A stretch of DNA of 64,000 nucleotides from Roseateles puraquae. Lineage in GTDB: Bacteria; Pseudomonadota; Gammaproteobacteria; Burkholderiales; Burkholderiaceae_C. The position numbers and the translations under genes are program-made. The notes beneath the pieces were generated by a model. That model had not been told where the DNA came from and did not search any database. It saw only the letters and a program-made list of their open reading frames with translations. Shown here piece after piece: positions 36,303-44,017 of the stretch. The first letter of the stretch is position 1, and every line of letters starts with the position of its first letter. Location: contig NZ_NISI01000013.1 of NCBI RefSeq assembly GCF_002205845.1, forward strand, positions 1 through 64,000, given 5' to 3'.

Positions 36303-38318
36303 TCAGAACCTCACTTGCACGCCGGTCATCACCGACCGGCCCGGCTGCGGGCTCAGGTCCCGGATGGTGGGAACGGCCGTGGCGTTGTAGGCCAGCTTGT
36401 TGCCCAGGTTGGTGAGCCGCAGGTACCACAGGCCGTCCAGCTCGCCCAGCTTGAGCTGGCGCGCCAGGCTGGCGTTGACGGTGCCGTAGCCGGCCGTCGG
36501 ACGGTCGAAGGCATCGACCCGGTCCTGCCGCGCCGCCAGGCGCCACTCCACCCGCGCCGACCACGGGCCCTGCGTCGCCTCCAGCCCCAGCATCGCGCGG
36601 CGCGGTGCCAGGCGCGGCAGGGGCTCGCCGGTCTGGGTGTTCTCGCCGCGCACCGCGTCGAACTGGCCGAGCAGCGCCAGCATGGCCGTCGCCTGCCAGC
36701 GCCCCTCCAGCTCCACGCCGCGCAGCCGCGCCGGCACGCCCTGGAAGACGTACACCGGCAGCTCATTGCCATTGTCCGGATTGATGACCGACTGGCCGTT
36801 GGCCTGCAGCGCGATGTAGTTGGAGAAGCGCGTCTCGTAGACGTTCATGTGCACATGGCTGCGCTCGCCTTCCCACTTGACGCCGAAATCGGCACCACGC
36901 GAGCGCTCCAGGCCCAACGTGGTGTCACCACGCTCGAAGGCGTCGGTCGCCAGGTGCAGGCCGTTGGCGTAAAGCTCGTAGTAGGCGGGGGCGCGCTGTG
37001 TGCGGTTCAGGTTGGCGCTCACGCTCCAGCCGCCCGCCAGGCCGTAGACGCCGCTGAGCGCAAGGCTCGTCGGGCTGAAACGGCGCTGCTGGGGCGAGCC
37101 GAAGCGGCCGTCGCTGGTGTCGGTGTCGCCATCGGAATGCACCCGGACCTGCTCATGGCGCGCGCCGGCCGACAGCTGCAGGTCGCCCATGCGGTACTGC
37201 TCCAACACGAAGAGGCCCGTGTTGCGGGTGTTGGTGCTGGGCACGAAGGCCTCCTCGCCGAGCGCCGAGAAGTCCAGGCTTTCAAACTGGACACCCACCA
37301 CACCGTGCAGCCCGCCTACAGGGGCATGGGTCAGCTCGAAGCGCCCGTCCGTGCCCGTGCTCTTGAACGTGGTGCCGACCTGGCCATCCTCGATCTCGGA
37401 GTGCTCGTACTTGTTGCGGCTCAGCTGCCAGCTCAGGCGGCGCACCGGGCCATCGTCCGAATTCCATTCGCCGGCCGTGGCCACGCGCTGGCGCTTCATC
37501 TTGATCTTGGCGGCGTCTTCCACGGTCGTGCCATAGGTCGTGCGGAAGTCGTCCACCGACACGCCGGCGTAGCCGCCCTGGAAGAACACCGAGCCGCCCA
37601 GCGCCGCGCTGTGGTTGTGGGTGGCGGAGTTGCGCACCGTGGTGCGGCTTTCGCTGCCGTCGTCGGTCGGGCTGGAGAAGCGCGGCGCGCGCTGATTGCC
37701 GGCGTCACGCTCCGACAGGTCCGCATGCCAGCCCCAGCCCGCGTTGGGCCGGCCGCTGCCGCCGTCCAGCACCACCGCACCGCTGCGATCGTTGGACGCC
37801 CCGCCCAGACGCACCTCGGCGGCACCGCTCAGGCCGTCGATCAGGGTGCGAGGGATGCGGTTGTCCAGCGTGTTGACCACGCCGCCCACCGCATTGCCGC
37901 CGTAGAGCAGCGCCGCCGCGCCGCGCAGCACCTCGACTTTGTCGATGACGAGCGGGTCGATCGCCACGCCGTGGTCGAAGCTCAGGTTGGAGGCGTCCAC
38001 CGACGCGCCGGAGTTGTTCAGGATGCGGACCCGGTCGCCATCCAGGCCGCGGATGCTGGGGCGGCTGGCGTTGGGGCCGAAGTTGGTGGCCGACACGCCG
38101 GCCAGGCCCTGCAAGGTGTCGCCGAGGTTGGCGGCGCGGGTCAGCACGAGCTGGTCACCGCTGAGCGAGTCGCTGGGCTGGGCCAGCACCTGGCTCTTCA
38201 GGGGGTTGCCGGTGACCACGACCTTGTCCAGGGATTCGGGGGTGGCATCGGCGAGGGCGGCCTGCGCGGCCAGGGTCAGGCAGGCAGCCGCGAGGGGCGC
38301 CAGGGCAAAGGAACGCAT
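36303..38318 (-). CDS. TonB-dependent receptor, possibly zinc uptake (ZnuD-like)
   Basis: A 671-residue outer-membrane receptor with a signal peptide (MRSFALAPLAAACLTLAAQAALAD), a plug (about 30-150; VVVTGNPLKSQVLAQPSDSL, RPSIRGLDGDRVRILNNSG, GNAVGGVVNTLDNRIP) and a barrel ending in VQVRF. The SIRGLDGDRVRIL and plug pattern, and the NLGNKLAYNAT ending, resemble ZnuD-type zinc receptors rather than siderophore receptors, but the histidine-rich loops of ZnuD are sparse here. ATG 38318 was selected because it puts the signal peptide first. The long upstream open frame is shadow of the small gene at 38386-38700, 67 bases upstream. Confidence 0.85.
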   Translation of the reverse strand: MRSFALAPLAAACLTLAAQAALADATPESLDKVVVTGNPLKSQVLAQPSDSLSGDQLVLTRAANLGDTLQGLAGVSATNFGPNASRPSIRGLDGDRVRILNNSGASVDASNLSFDHGVAIDPLVIDKVEVLRGAAALLYGGNAVGGVVNTLDNRIPRTLIDGLSGAAEVRLGGASNDRSGAVVLDGGSGRPNAGWGWHADLSERDAGNQRAPRFSSPTDDGSESRTTVRNSATHNHSAALGGSVFFQGGYAGVSVDDFRTTYGTTVEDAAKIKMKRQRVATAGEWNSDDGPVRRLSWQLSRNKYEHSEIEDGQVGTTFKSTGTDGRFELTHAPVGGLHGVVGVQFESLDFSALGEEAFVPSTNTRNTGLFVLEQYRMGDLQLSAGARHEQVRVHSDGDTDTSDGRFGSPQQRRFSPTSLALSGVYGLAGGWSVSANLNRTQRAPAYYELYANGLHLATDAFERGDTTLGLERSRGADFGVKWEGERSHVHMNVYETRFSNYIALQANGQSVINPDNGNELPVYVFQGVPARLRGVELEGRWQATAMLALLGQFDAVRGENTQTGEPLPRLAPRRAMLGLEATQGPWSARVEWRLAARQDRVDAFDRPTAGYGTVNASLARQLKLGELDGLWYLRLTNLGNKLAYNATAVPTIRDLSPQPGRSVMTGVQVRF

Positions 38319-38385
38319 GAGGAAACTTCCACGAGAAAACGCAAGAGCCCGCGGGCCATGGCGGCACGCGGGAGGAGCTTGGAGG

Positions 38386-38700
38386 TCAGGCGGAAACGGG
38401 TGGCGCGCGGGCCGGCGGCAAGCCCAGGCTGACGGCACGCGGCGCGCCGCCCCGGGCCAGCAGGGGCGCGGCATGAGCGGCATCGCCCCCGAGCAGCAGG
38501 GCCGTTTCGGCCGCGGGCGCGCCGCTGCCCAGGTCAGCGGCGGTGAGGCACAGGTCGCAATGGACGAGGTGAGCGAGGCTGTCGCCCGACTTCTCGCCGG
38601 TGGCGTGCGACAGCGCATGCACGCCCGCCATCGCTTGCGCGAGGGGCAGCAGCAAGGCCAGCCACAGCAGCCACTTTCTTGACCAACGACCAGGGTTCAC
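38386..38700 (-). CDS. Small exported His/Cys protein (DUF2946-like)
   Basis: A 104-residue protein with an N-terminal hydrophobic segment (WLLWLALLLPLAQAMAG) that is probably a signal peptide or anchor. It is followed by clustered potential metal ligands: His28, His32, His44, His47, Cys48 and Cys51 (HALSH, then HLVHCDLC). Small proteins of this pattern often sit upstream of metal-related TonB receptors, and this one is followed by the ZnuD-like receptor on the same strand. Metal binding is inferred. The spacer to the divergent M20 gene is only 45 bases. Confidence 0.7.
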   Translation of the reverse strand: MNPGRWSRKWLLWLALLLPLAQAMAGVHALSHATGEKSGDSLAHLVHCDLCLTAADLGSGAPAAETALLLGGDAAHAAPLLARGGAPRAVSLGLPPARAPPVSA

Positions 38701-38745
38701 GGGCGCAATCCTAAACTCAAGCCCTTCCAGAGCCTGAAGTCACCC

Positions 38746-39936
38746 ATGAAGCTCATCGACACCATCCTGGCCGACGCGCCCGAGATCACGGCCATCCGCC
38801 GCGACCTGCACAAGCATCCCGAACTCTGCTTCCACGAAGAACGCACGGCCGACGTCATCGCCCAGGCGCTGACCGACTGGGGCATTCCCATCCACCGGGG
38901 CCTGGGCAAGACGGGGATCGTGGGCATCGTCAAGAACGGCACCTCCAACCGCGCCGTGGGCCTGCGCGCTGACATCGATGCGCTGCCCATGACGGAGCGC
39001 AATCAGTTCCCGCACGCCAGCAGCTACCTGGGCCGCATGCACGCCTGCGGCCACGATGGCCACACCGCCATGCTGCTGGCTGCGGCCAAGCACCTGGCCA
39101 AGCACCGCAATTTCGACGGCACGGTCTACCTCGTCTTCCAGCCTGCCGAAGAAGGCGGCGGCGGCGCCCGCGAGATGATCAAGGACGGCCTGTTCGAGAA
39201 GTTTCCGATGGAGGCCATGTTCGGCGCCCATAACTGGCCGGGCATGAAGGCTGGCCAGTTCGCGCTGAAGACCGGTCCGGTGTTCGCCAGCAGCAACGAG
39301 TTCAAGATCACCCTCAAGGGCAAGGGCTCTCACGCGGCCATGCCGCACCTGGGCGTGGACCCGGTGCCAGCCGCCTGCCAGCTGGTCTCGGCCTTCCAGA
39401 CCATCATCAGCCGCAACAAGCGCCCGATCGACCCTGGCGTGATCTCCGTGACGATGATCCACGCCGGTGAGGCCACCAACGTCGTGCCCGATTCGGTCGT
39501 CATGGAAGGCACGGTGCGCACCTTTACGCTGGAGCTCCTGGACCTGCTGGAGCGCCGCATGAAGGACATGACCGAGCAACTTGCCGGCGCCTTCGAGCTC
39601 ACCGCCGAGTTCGAGTTCCGCCGCAACTACCCGCCCACGATCAACCACGCGGCCGAGACCGAGTTCGTGCGCGGCGTGCTGACCGACATGGTCGGCCCCG
39701 AGAACGTGCAGGAGTTCGAGCCCACCATGGGCGCCGAGGACTTCAGCTACTACCTGCTCGACAAGCCGGGCTGCTACTTCCTGATCGGCAACGGCGACGG
39801 CACCCACCGCGTGGGCGGCCACGGCCTGGGCCCGTGCACGCTGCACAACCCGAGCTACGACTTCAACGACGAGCTCATTCCGCTTGGCGGCTCCATGTGG
39901 GTGCGCATGGCGGAGGCCTGGCTGAACCGCAACTGA
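38746..39936 (+). CDS. M20 family amidohydrolase (hippurate hydrolase/IAA-amino acid hydrolase-like)
   Basis: A 396-residue cytoplasmic metallohydrolase. Metal-binding HACGHDGHTAML is at residues 99-110, the catalytic EEGGGGAREM near 140 and the metal ligand region PTMGAEDFSYYLLDKPG near the C-terminus. A dimerisation domain lies in the middle (SHAAMPHLGVDPVPAACQLV). Members remove acyl groups from N-acyl amino acids, so the exact substrate is open. No frameshifts, normal length. Confidence 0.93.
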   Translation: MKLIDTILADAPEITAIRRDLHKHPELCFHEERTADVIAQALTDWGIPIHRGLGKTGIVGIVKNGTSNRAVGLRADIDALPMTERNQFPHASSYLGRMHACGHDGHTAMLLAAAKHLAKHRNFDGTVYLVFQPAEEGGGGAREMIKDGLFEKFPMEAMFGAHNWPGMKAGQFALKTGPVFASSNEFKITLKGKGSHAAMPHLGVDPVPAACQLVSAFQTIISRNKRPIDPGVISVTMIHAGEATNVVPDSVVMEGTVRTFTLELLDLLERRMKDMTEQLAGAFELTAEFEFRRNYPPTINHAAETEFVRGVLTDMVGPENVQEFEPTMGAEDFSYYLLDKPGCYFLIGNGDGTHRVGGHGLGPCTLHNPSYDFNDELIPLGGSMWVRMAEAWLNRN

Positions 39937-39949
39937 TGGAGAAACAAAG

Positions 39950-40014
39950 CCACAGAGGCACAGAGACACCGAGGAACAGCCCGTGAGTTTCTCTGTACCC
40001 CTGTGTCTCTGTGG
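39950..40014. repeat. Imperfect inverted repeat of CACAGAG units
   Basis: A 27-base left arm (39950-39976, beginning CCACAGAGGCACAGAGACAC) and a 27-base right arm (39988-40014) are reverse complements with about seven mismatches around an 11-base loop. It sits between the M20 and DUF1415 genes and is unusually poor in CpG compared with the surroundings. No T-run follows the hairpin. Confidence 0.65.
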
Positions 40015-40035
40015 CTGTGTTCGAGTAACTCACGC

Positions 40036-40578
40036 ATGAACCACGATCAAGTCATCCAAGACACCCGCGACTGGGTCGTCAAGGCCGTCATCGGCCTGAA
40101 CCTCTGCCCCTTCGCGAAATCGGTGCACGTGAACGACCGCATCCGCTACGTGGTCAGCGAGGCAACCGAGCCCGAGCAACTGCTGAAGGACCTGGCGCGT
40201 GAACTGCTCGCGCTGAACCGGGCCGACCCTGAAGAGGTCGACACCACGCTGCTCATCCACCCCGGCGTGCTGACCGACTTCCTGGAGTTCAACGACTTCC
40301 TCGACGCCGCCGACGCGCTGGTGGACGAACTGAAGCTCGACGGCATCCTGCAGATTGCCGACTTCCACCCCGATTACCAGTTCGAAGGCACGCCTGAGGG
40401 CGACATCGGCAACTACAGCAACCGATCGCCCTACCCCACGCTGCACCTGCTGCGCGAAGAGAGCATCACGCGGGCGGTCGAATCCATGCCCGACACCGCG
40501 GCGATCTTCGAGAGCAACCTCGACACCCTGGCGCGCCTGGGGATCGACGGGTGGCGCAAGCTGGGCTTGAAAGGCTGA
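40036..40578 (+). CDS. DUF1415 family protein
   Basis: A 180-residue cytoplasmic protein. Family-typical segments are the N-terminal VVGLNLCPFA-like block (VKAVIGLNLCPFAKSVHV), FLEFNDFLDAADALVDE, and ILQIADFHPDYQFEGTPEGDIGNYSNRSPYP split across the middle. The conserved Cys in LNLCPFA and His/Asp residues suggest an enzyme, but no function is established. ATG 40036 follows the CACAGAG inverted repeat. Confidence 0.9.
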   Translation: MNHDQVIQDTRDWVVKAVIGLNLCPFAKSVHVNDRIRYVVSEATEPEQLLKDLARELLALNRADPEEVDTTLLIHPGVLTDFLEFNDFLDAADALVDELKLDGILQIADFHPDYQFEGTPEGDIGNYSNRSPYPTLHLLREESITRAVESMPDTAAIFESNLDTLARLGIDGWRKLGLKG

Positions 40579-40587
40579 GGAGCGCGT

Positions 40588-40941
40588 CTACTCTTTCACC
40601 CAGGAGAGGTTGCCGCCTCGCTTGGGTGAATTGGCGCGCGTGCGCAGCACGGCGTCAAAGCCGCTCTTGCCGCCGTTCCAGACGGCCGTGAGCAGGCTCA
40701 TCACGTCCTCCCGCGTGTAGGCCTCCAGATCGGGACGGAACTGCTTCAGCGCCACCGCCAGCACCTCGCGCGGCAAGGTCTGGTGGGTGGCCAGCACGAC
40801 GAACATCGCCGCATGCAGATCGGGCCACGCCACGCACAAGGCCTGGATGCGGCGAAGCGCATCGGCCGGCGTCGCCCGATGCGCGGGCAGCAGCCAGTCG
40901 GGCAGATCGCGCTCCTCGGCGCGCTCGTCGGCGTCGTCCAT
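40588..40941 (-). CDS. Conserved-looking hypothetical protein
   Basis: 117 residues; no family recognised. The protein is helical and charged at the start (MDDADERAEERDLPDWLLP). A middle block LCVAWPDLHAAMFVVLATHQTLPREVLAVALKQ and a tail rich in Gly/Lys/Ser (WNGGKSGFDAVLRTRANSPKRGGN) are notable. It is convergent with DUF1415 (9 bases) and divergent from the response regulator. Codon use looks normal for the window, so it is probably a real gene. Confidence 0.6.
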   Translation of the reverse strand: MDDADERAEERDLPDWLLPAHRATPADALRRIQALCVAWPDLHAAMFVVLATHQTLPREVLAVALKQFRPDLEAYTREDVMSLLTAVWNGGKSGFDAVLRTRANSPKRGGNLSWVKE

Positions 40942-41104
40942 GGCTTGTCTCCTCGTTTATCCAGATTTCACACGCCCCCAGGCCGTTGTCAATCATTTAT
41001 CGCCCCCGCGACTGCGCAAATCAGCACGGACATGACGATTGAGACTCCGCTGACGCCTCCGTCATGCGGCAAACTTCGCGGTTGCCCTGGAGCACCCCGC
41101 CACC

Positions 41105-41794
41105 ATGCAGCCCAAGAACCTTGCCCTCATCGACGACGACGCCGAGTACTCCGAATTCCTCGCCCAGTTCCTGCAGGAGCAGGGCATCACCGTCAGCCGC
41201 TTCGATGACAGCAATGCCCTGCTCGCGGCCCCCGAGGCCTTCACGTTCGACTTCTACCTGGTCGACCTCATGCTGCCGGGCGTCAACGGCGTCGAGCTGA
41301 TCAAGATCCTGCGTCGCCGCACGGATGCCGGCGTGGTCGTGGTCTCCGGGCGGCTCGGGCCCGAGGTGTTCCGCGAAGTCATCACCGCGGGCGCCGACAT
41401 GTACCTGGTCAAGCCGGTGCAGTTCGAGCAGGTGGCACTCGCCATTGCTGCGGTGCAGCGCCGCGTGGCCAAGCCTTCTGCAGCCGACGCCGTCTGGAAG
41501 CTCGACCGTGCCAGCGGCGAACTCATCGTGCCCGACGGCACCCGCATCCAGCTCAGCGAGGCAGACCGACAACTGCTGGAATGCTTTGCGCAGGCCGGCG
41601 GGGAGCCGGTCACGCGCGAGGCGCTGCTGAACAAGCTCGGCCGCGAGGTCAACGAGGGCGAGACCGACGACGGCCTCTCCGCCACCATCTACCGGCTGCG
41701 CCGCCGCATCGAGCGGGCCACGCCGACCCTGGTGCCGCTGCAGAGCAAGTCCCGCGTGGGCTACGTGTTCCGAGCGCCGCTGCAGCTGATCTGA
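41105..41794 (+). CDS. OmpR-type response regulator
   Basis: 229 residues: a receiver domain (1-120) with acidic pocket DDD at 10-12, phosphoacceptor Asp54 in YLVDLMLPG and Lys in YLVKPVQ, followed by a winged-helix DNA-binding domain (about 135-229; REALLNKLGREVNEGETDDGLSATIYRLRRRIE and SKSRVGYVF). No dedicated histidine kinase is adjacent in the same operon, but the PAS kinase at 44018-46399 lies two genes away on the opposite strand and is a possible partner. Confidence 0.93.
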   Translation: MQPKNLALIDDDAEYSEFLAQFLQEQGITVSRFDDSNALLAAPEAFTFDFYLVDLMLPGVNGVELIKILRRRTDAGVVVVSGRLGPEVFREVITAGADMYLVKPVQFEQVALAIAAVQRRVAKPSAADAVWKLDRASGELIVPDGTRIQLSEADRQLLECFAQAGGEPVTREALLNKLGREVNEGETDDGLSATIYRLRRRIERATPTLVPLQSKSRVGYVFRAPLQLI

Positions 41795-41801
41795 ACGCAG
41801 G

Positions 41802-43523
41802 TCAGCGCGGCGGCAGACCCGGCTCGGCGGTCTTCAACACCACGGTGTTGCGGCCGCTGCGCTTGGCCTCGTACAGCGCCGCATCAGCCCGGTCCACCAG
41901 CGGGCGCACATCGCCGTCATCCGGCGACACCAGGCTGACCCCGACACTGACCGTGACCCGCCCCACGGCGCCGAAGCGGGCGGCTTCCACCGTCTGGCGG
42001 ATCTTCTCCGCGGCGGCAATGGCATCCACCGCACCCGCCAACTCGGGCAGCAAGACCGCGAACTCCTCGCCACCGAAACGCGCGGCCAGATCGCTCACGC
42101 GCAGCGTGCTCAGCAACAGCTGCGCGAGCTGGCGCAGCACGGCATCGCCGGCAGGGTGGCCGTGGGCATCATTGATGTGCTTGAAGTGGTCGACGTCGAT
42201 CAGCAGCAGGCCATGGACACGGCCGCTCTGCACGGCGTAGCGGCGGTCCAGCGCCAAGGCTTCGTCCAGCCGCGCATCCAGGCTGCGGCGGTTGTGAAGG
42301 CCGGTCAGCGGGTCGCGCGTGGCCAGGTGCTCCAAGGCCGCGTTGGCAGCCTGCAGTTCCGCCGTGCGCTCCTGGACCTGAGACTCCAGCGTGGCATTCG
42401 TCTTCTGGAGGACATGCTCCGTCTCGATCAATGACTGCGCCATCGAGCGCATGGAGTCGCTGAGCTGGGTCAGCTCGCGGAAGGCGGGCTCGCGCGGGAA
42501 CTCCGGCACTTCGCGTTCCGCCTCCACACGACGGGCGATACGGGCCAGCTCTTCCACGGGCCGGCTCACACGCCGCGCCAGCATCAGGCAGGCGAGGGTC
42601 AAGGCAGCCGCCACGAAGACACCGAGCAGCAGCAGTTCACGGCGCAAGTCGTGTACCGGCCGCAGGGCCACCTCCAGTGGCTGCCGGGCCACGATGCGCC
42701 AGCCGAGCTCGGCATTCGTCCGCGCGTGGAGCAGGGCCTCGCTGGTGAGGTAGTCACGCCCGTCGCCAAACCGCAGCGCGCCCTCGAACCGGCCGTTGAC
42801 CAGGGCCGTCGGCAGCACCGGCTGACCTTCGGCCTGCGCGACCTTCAGCAGCTCGGGGTAGAGCACGCGACCTTCACGGTCCAGGATCAGGGCATCAATG
42901 CTGCTGCTGGCCCCCTGGCGCCGGGTGACCCCGTCGACGAGGCCGGTGATCCAGCGCCAGTGCGCGTGCGCTCCCACCACGCCGCGCAGCCGCCCGTCGG
43001 CATCCCGGATGGGGGCGGCAAAGTCGATGAAGCGCGTCGGCTCGCCCGACGGTTGGGACGGCAGCATGGTCGCGAGCAGCTTGGCCTCATGCACGTCGCC
43101 CACGTACACCCGCTCACGCGCGGCAATGAACCAGTCCCGCTGCGCCACGGAACGCCCGGCGAGCATGCCGCTGGTGGCCTGCAGGACCTTGCCTTCTGTA
43201 TCCGTCACGCCGAGCCAGGCGAACTCGTCATGCAGGGCGGCCCGCCGGTCGAGGGAATCGCGCACGGCGGCGGAATCGAGGGGCCCCTGCATCAGGTGCG
43301 GGGACAAGCTGAGCAGCTCGATCTCGCGCTCGCGGTCGCGCAGCTGGGAGGCCAGCAACTCGGCAGCGGACTGCGCCGTCGAGCGGACAACCGCCTGCTG
43401 GGCCGCGAAAAGCTCGTCGGTCGCCAGGCTGCCCAGGTAGCCGCCGACGCTGCCCAGGATGGCCAGGGCCAACCCGCCCAGCACCACGCTGAGCTGGCCC
43501 CGCAGACTCCAGTGCCCCTTCAT
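41802..43523 (-). CDS. Membrane Cache-HAMP-GGDEF diguanylate cyclase
   Basis: 573 residues: an N-terminal helix (LSVVLGGLALAILGSVGGYLG), a periplasmic double-Cache-like sensor (about 35-285; QSAAELLASQLRDREREIELL, ATSGMLAGRSVAQRDWFIAA, IDFAAPIRDADGRLRGVVGAH), a second helix (ELLLLGVFVAAALTLACLMLA), HAMP (RRVSRPVEELARIAR), a coiled coil and a GGDEF domain. The active site is GGEEF, an accepted functional variant, and I-site RVSD lies five residues upstream. Its start codon overlaps the stop of the cNMP-domain gene (ATGA), so the two are coupled. Confidence 0.93.
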   Translation of the reverse strand: MKGHWSLRGQLSVVLGGLALAILGSVGGYLGSLATDELFAAQQAVVRSTAQSAAELLASQLRDREREIELLSLSPHLMQGPLDSAAVRDSLDRRAALHDEFAWLGVTDTEGKVLQATSGMLAGRSVAQRDWFIAARERVYVGDVHEAKLLATMLPSQPSGEPTRFIDFAAPIRDADGRLRGVVGAHAHWRWITGLVDGVTRRQGASSSIDALILDREGRVLYPELLKVAQAEGQPVLPTALVNGRFEGALRFGDGRDYLTSEALLHARTNAELGWRIVARQPLEVALRPVHDLRRELLLLGVFVAAALTLACLMLARRVSRPVEELARIARRVEAEREVPEFPREPAFRELTQLSDSMRSMAQSLIETEHVLQKTNATLESQVQERTAELQAANAALEHLATRDPLTGLHNRRSLDARLDEALALDRRYAVQSGRVHGLLLIDVDHFKHINDAHGHPAGDAVLRQLAQLLLSTLRVSDLAARFGGEEFAVLLPELAGAVDAIAAAEKIRQTVEAARFGAVGRVTVSVGVSLVSPDDGDVRPLVDRADAALYEAKRSGRNTVVLKTAEPGLPPR

Positions 43524-43984
43524 GCGGGCAGGGGCGCCACCGCAGGCCGATGGCGCTGCGCATCGCGCATCAGGCGCGCAACGATCAGGCGCATGACGTG
43601 GAACCCGAGCTTGGGGTTCTGGTAGTAGAGCAAGGCCATCTCTTCGGCAGTCAGGCTGTAGACGACGCCATCACTCACGGCCTCCAGCGTGAGCGTGCGA
43701 CGGTTGTCGGGCGCACTCAGACCCAGATCACCCGCGAGAGCACCCGCAGGCAGGGCCTTTTCATGCTCGACCTGACGCAGGTTACCGGCTTTGGCGTCGA
43801 GCCTTGCGATGGCCGCATCGCGCTGGCGCCACAAAGTCGTGTCAGCCGTCACGGTTCGGCGGCGCCCAGGGGGCGGCCGCCTTGCCGCCACCAGGGCGCC
43901 GCGCACCTTCTGGCAAAGCACCATGACCCGGGTCACCCGGTCGACCCGTTCAAGGAGCATCGCAGTTTCAAGGCGCAGGGGCAT
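43520..43984 (-). CDS. Short divergent cyclic-nucleotide-binding-domain protein
   Basis: A 154-residue protein. Residues about 65-150 follow the pattern of a cNMP-binding domain attached to small signalling or transport proteins (GNLRQVEHEKALPAGALAGD, LGLSAPDNRRTLTLEAVSDG, MALLYYQNPKLGFHVMRLIV). The front half of the beta-barrel is poorly matched (TLWRQRDAAIARLDAK), and the N-terminal 40 residues look like the tail of a longer helical protein. It may be a truncated or decaying copy, or a small ligand sensor coupled to the following cyclase gene through the ATGA overlap. Confidence 0.55.
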   Translation of the reverse strand: MPLRLETAMLLERVDRVTRVMVLCQKVRGALVAARRPPPGRRRTVTADTTLWRQRDAAIARLDAKAGNLRQVEHEKALPAGALAGDLGLSAPDNRRTLTLEAVSDGVVYSLTAEEMALLYYQNPKLGFHVMRLIVARLMRDAQRHRPAVAPLPA

Positions 43985-44017
43985 CGCAGGCCAAGGCGAA
44001 GCTGAGGCGCGCCGAGT

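Noticed and set aside
36303..38618. Longer receptor gene starting at 38618
   Set aside because: The first 100 codons overlap the small His/Cys gene in another frame, are Arg/Pro/Ala-rich shadow, and would bury the signal peptide. ATG 38318 is the sensible start.
39950..40014. Intrinsic terminator between M20 and DUF1415 genes
   Set aside because: The hairpin is long and AT/GC-mixed with mismatches, and no T-run follows on the plus strand.
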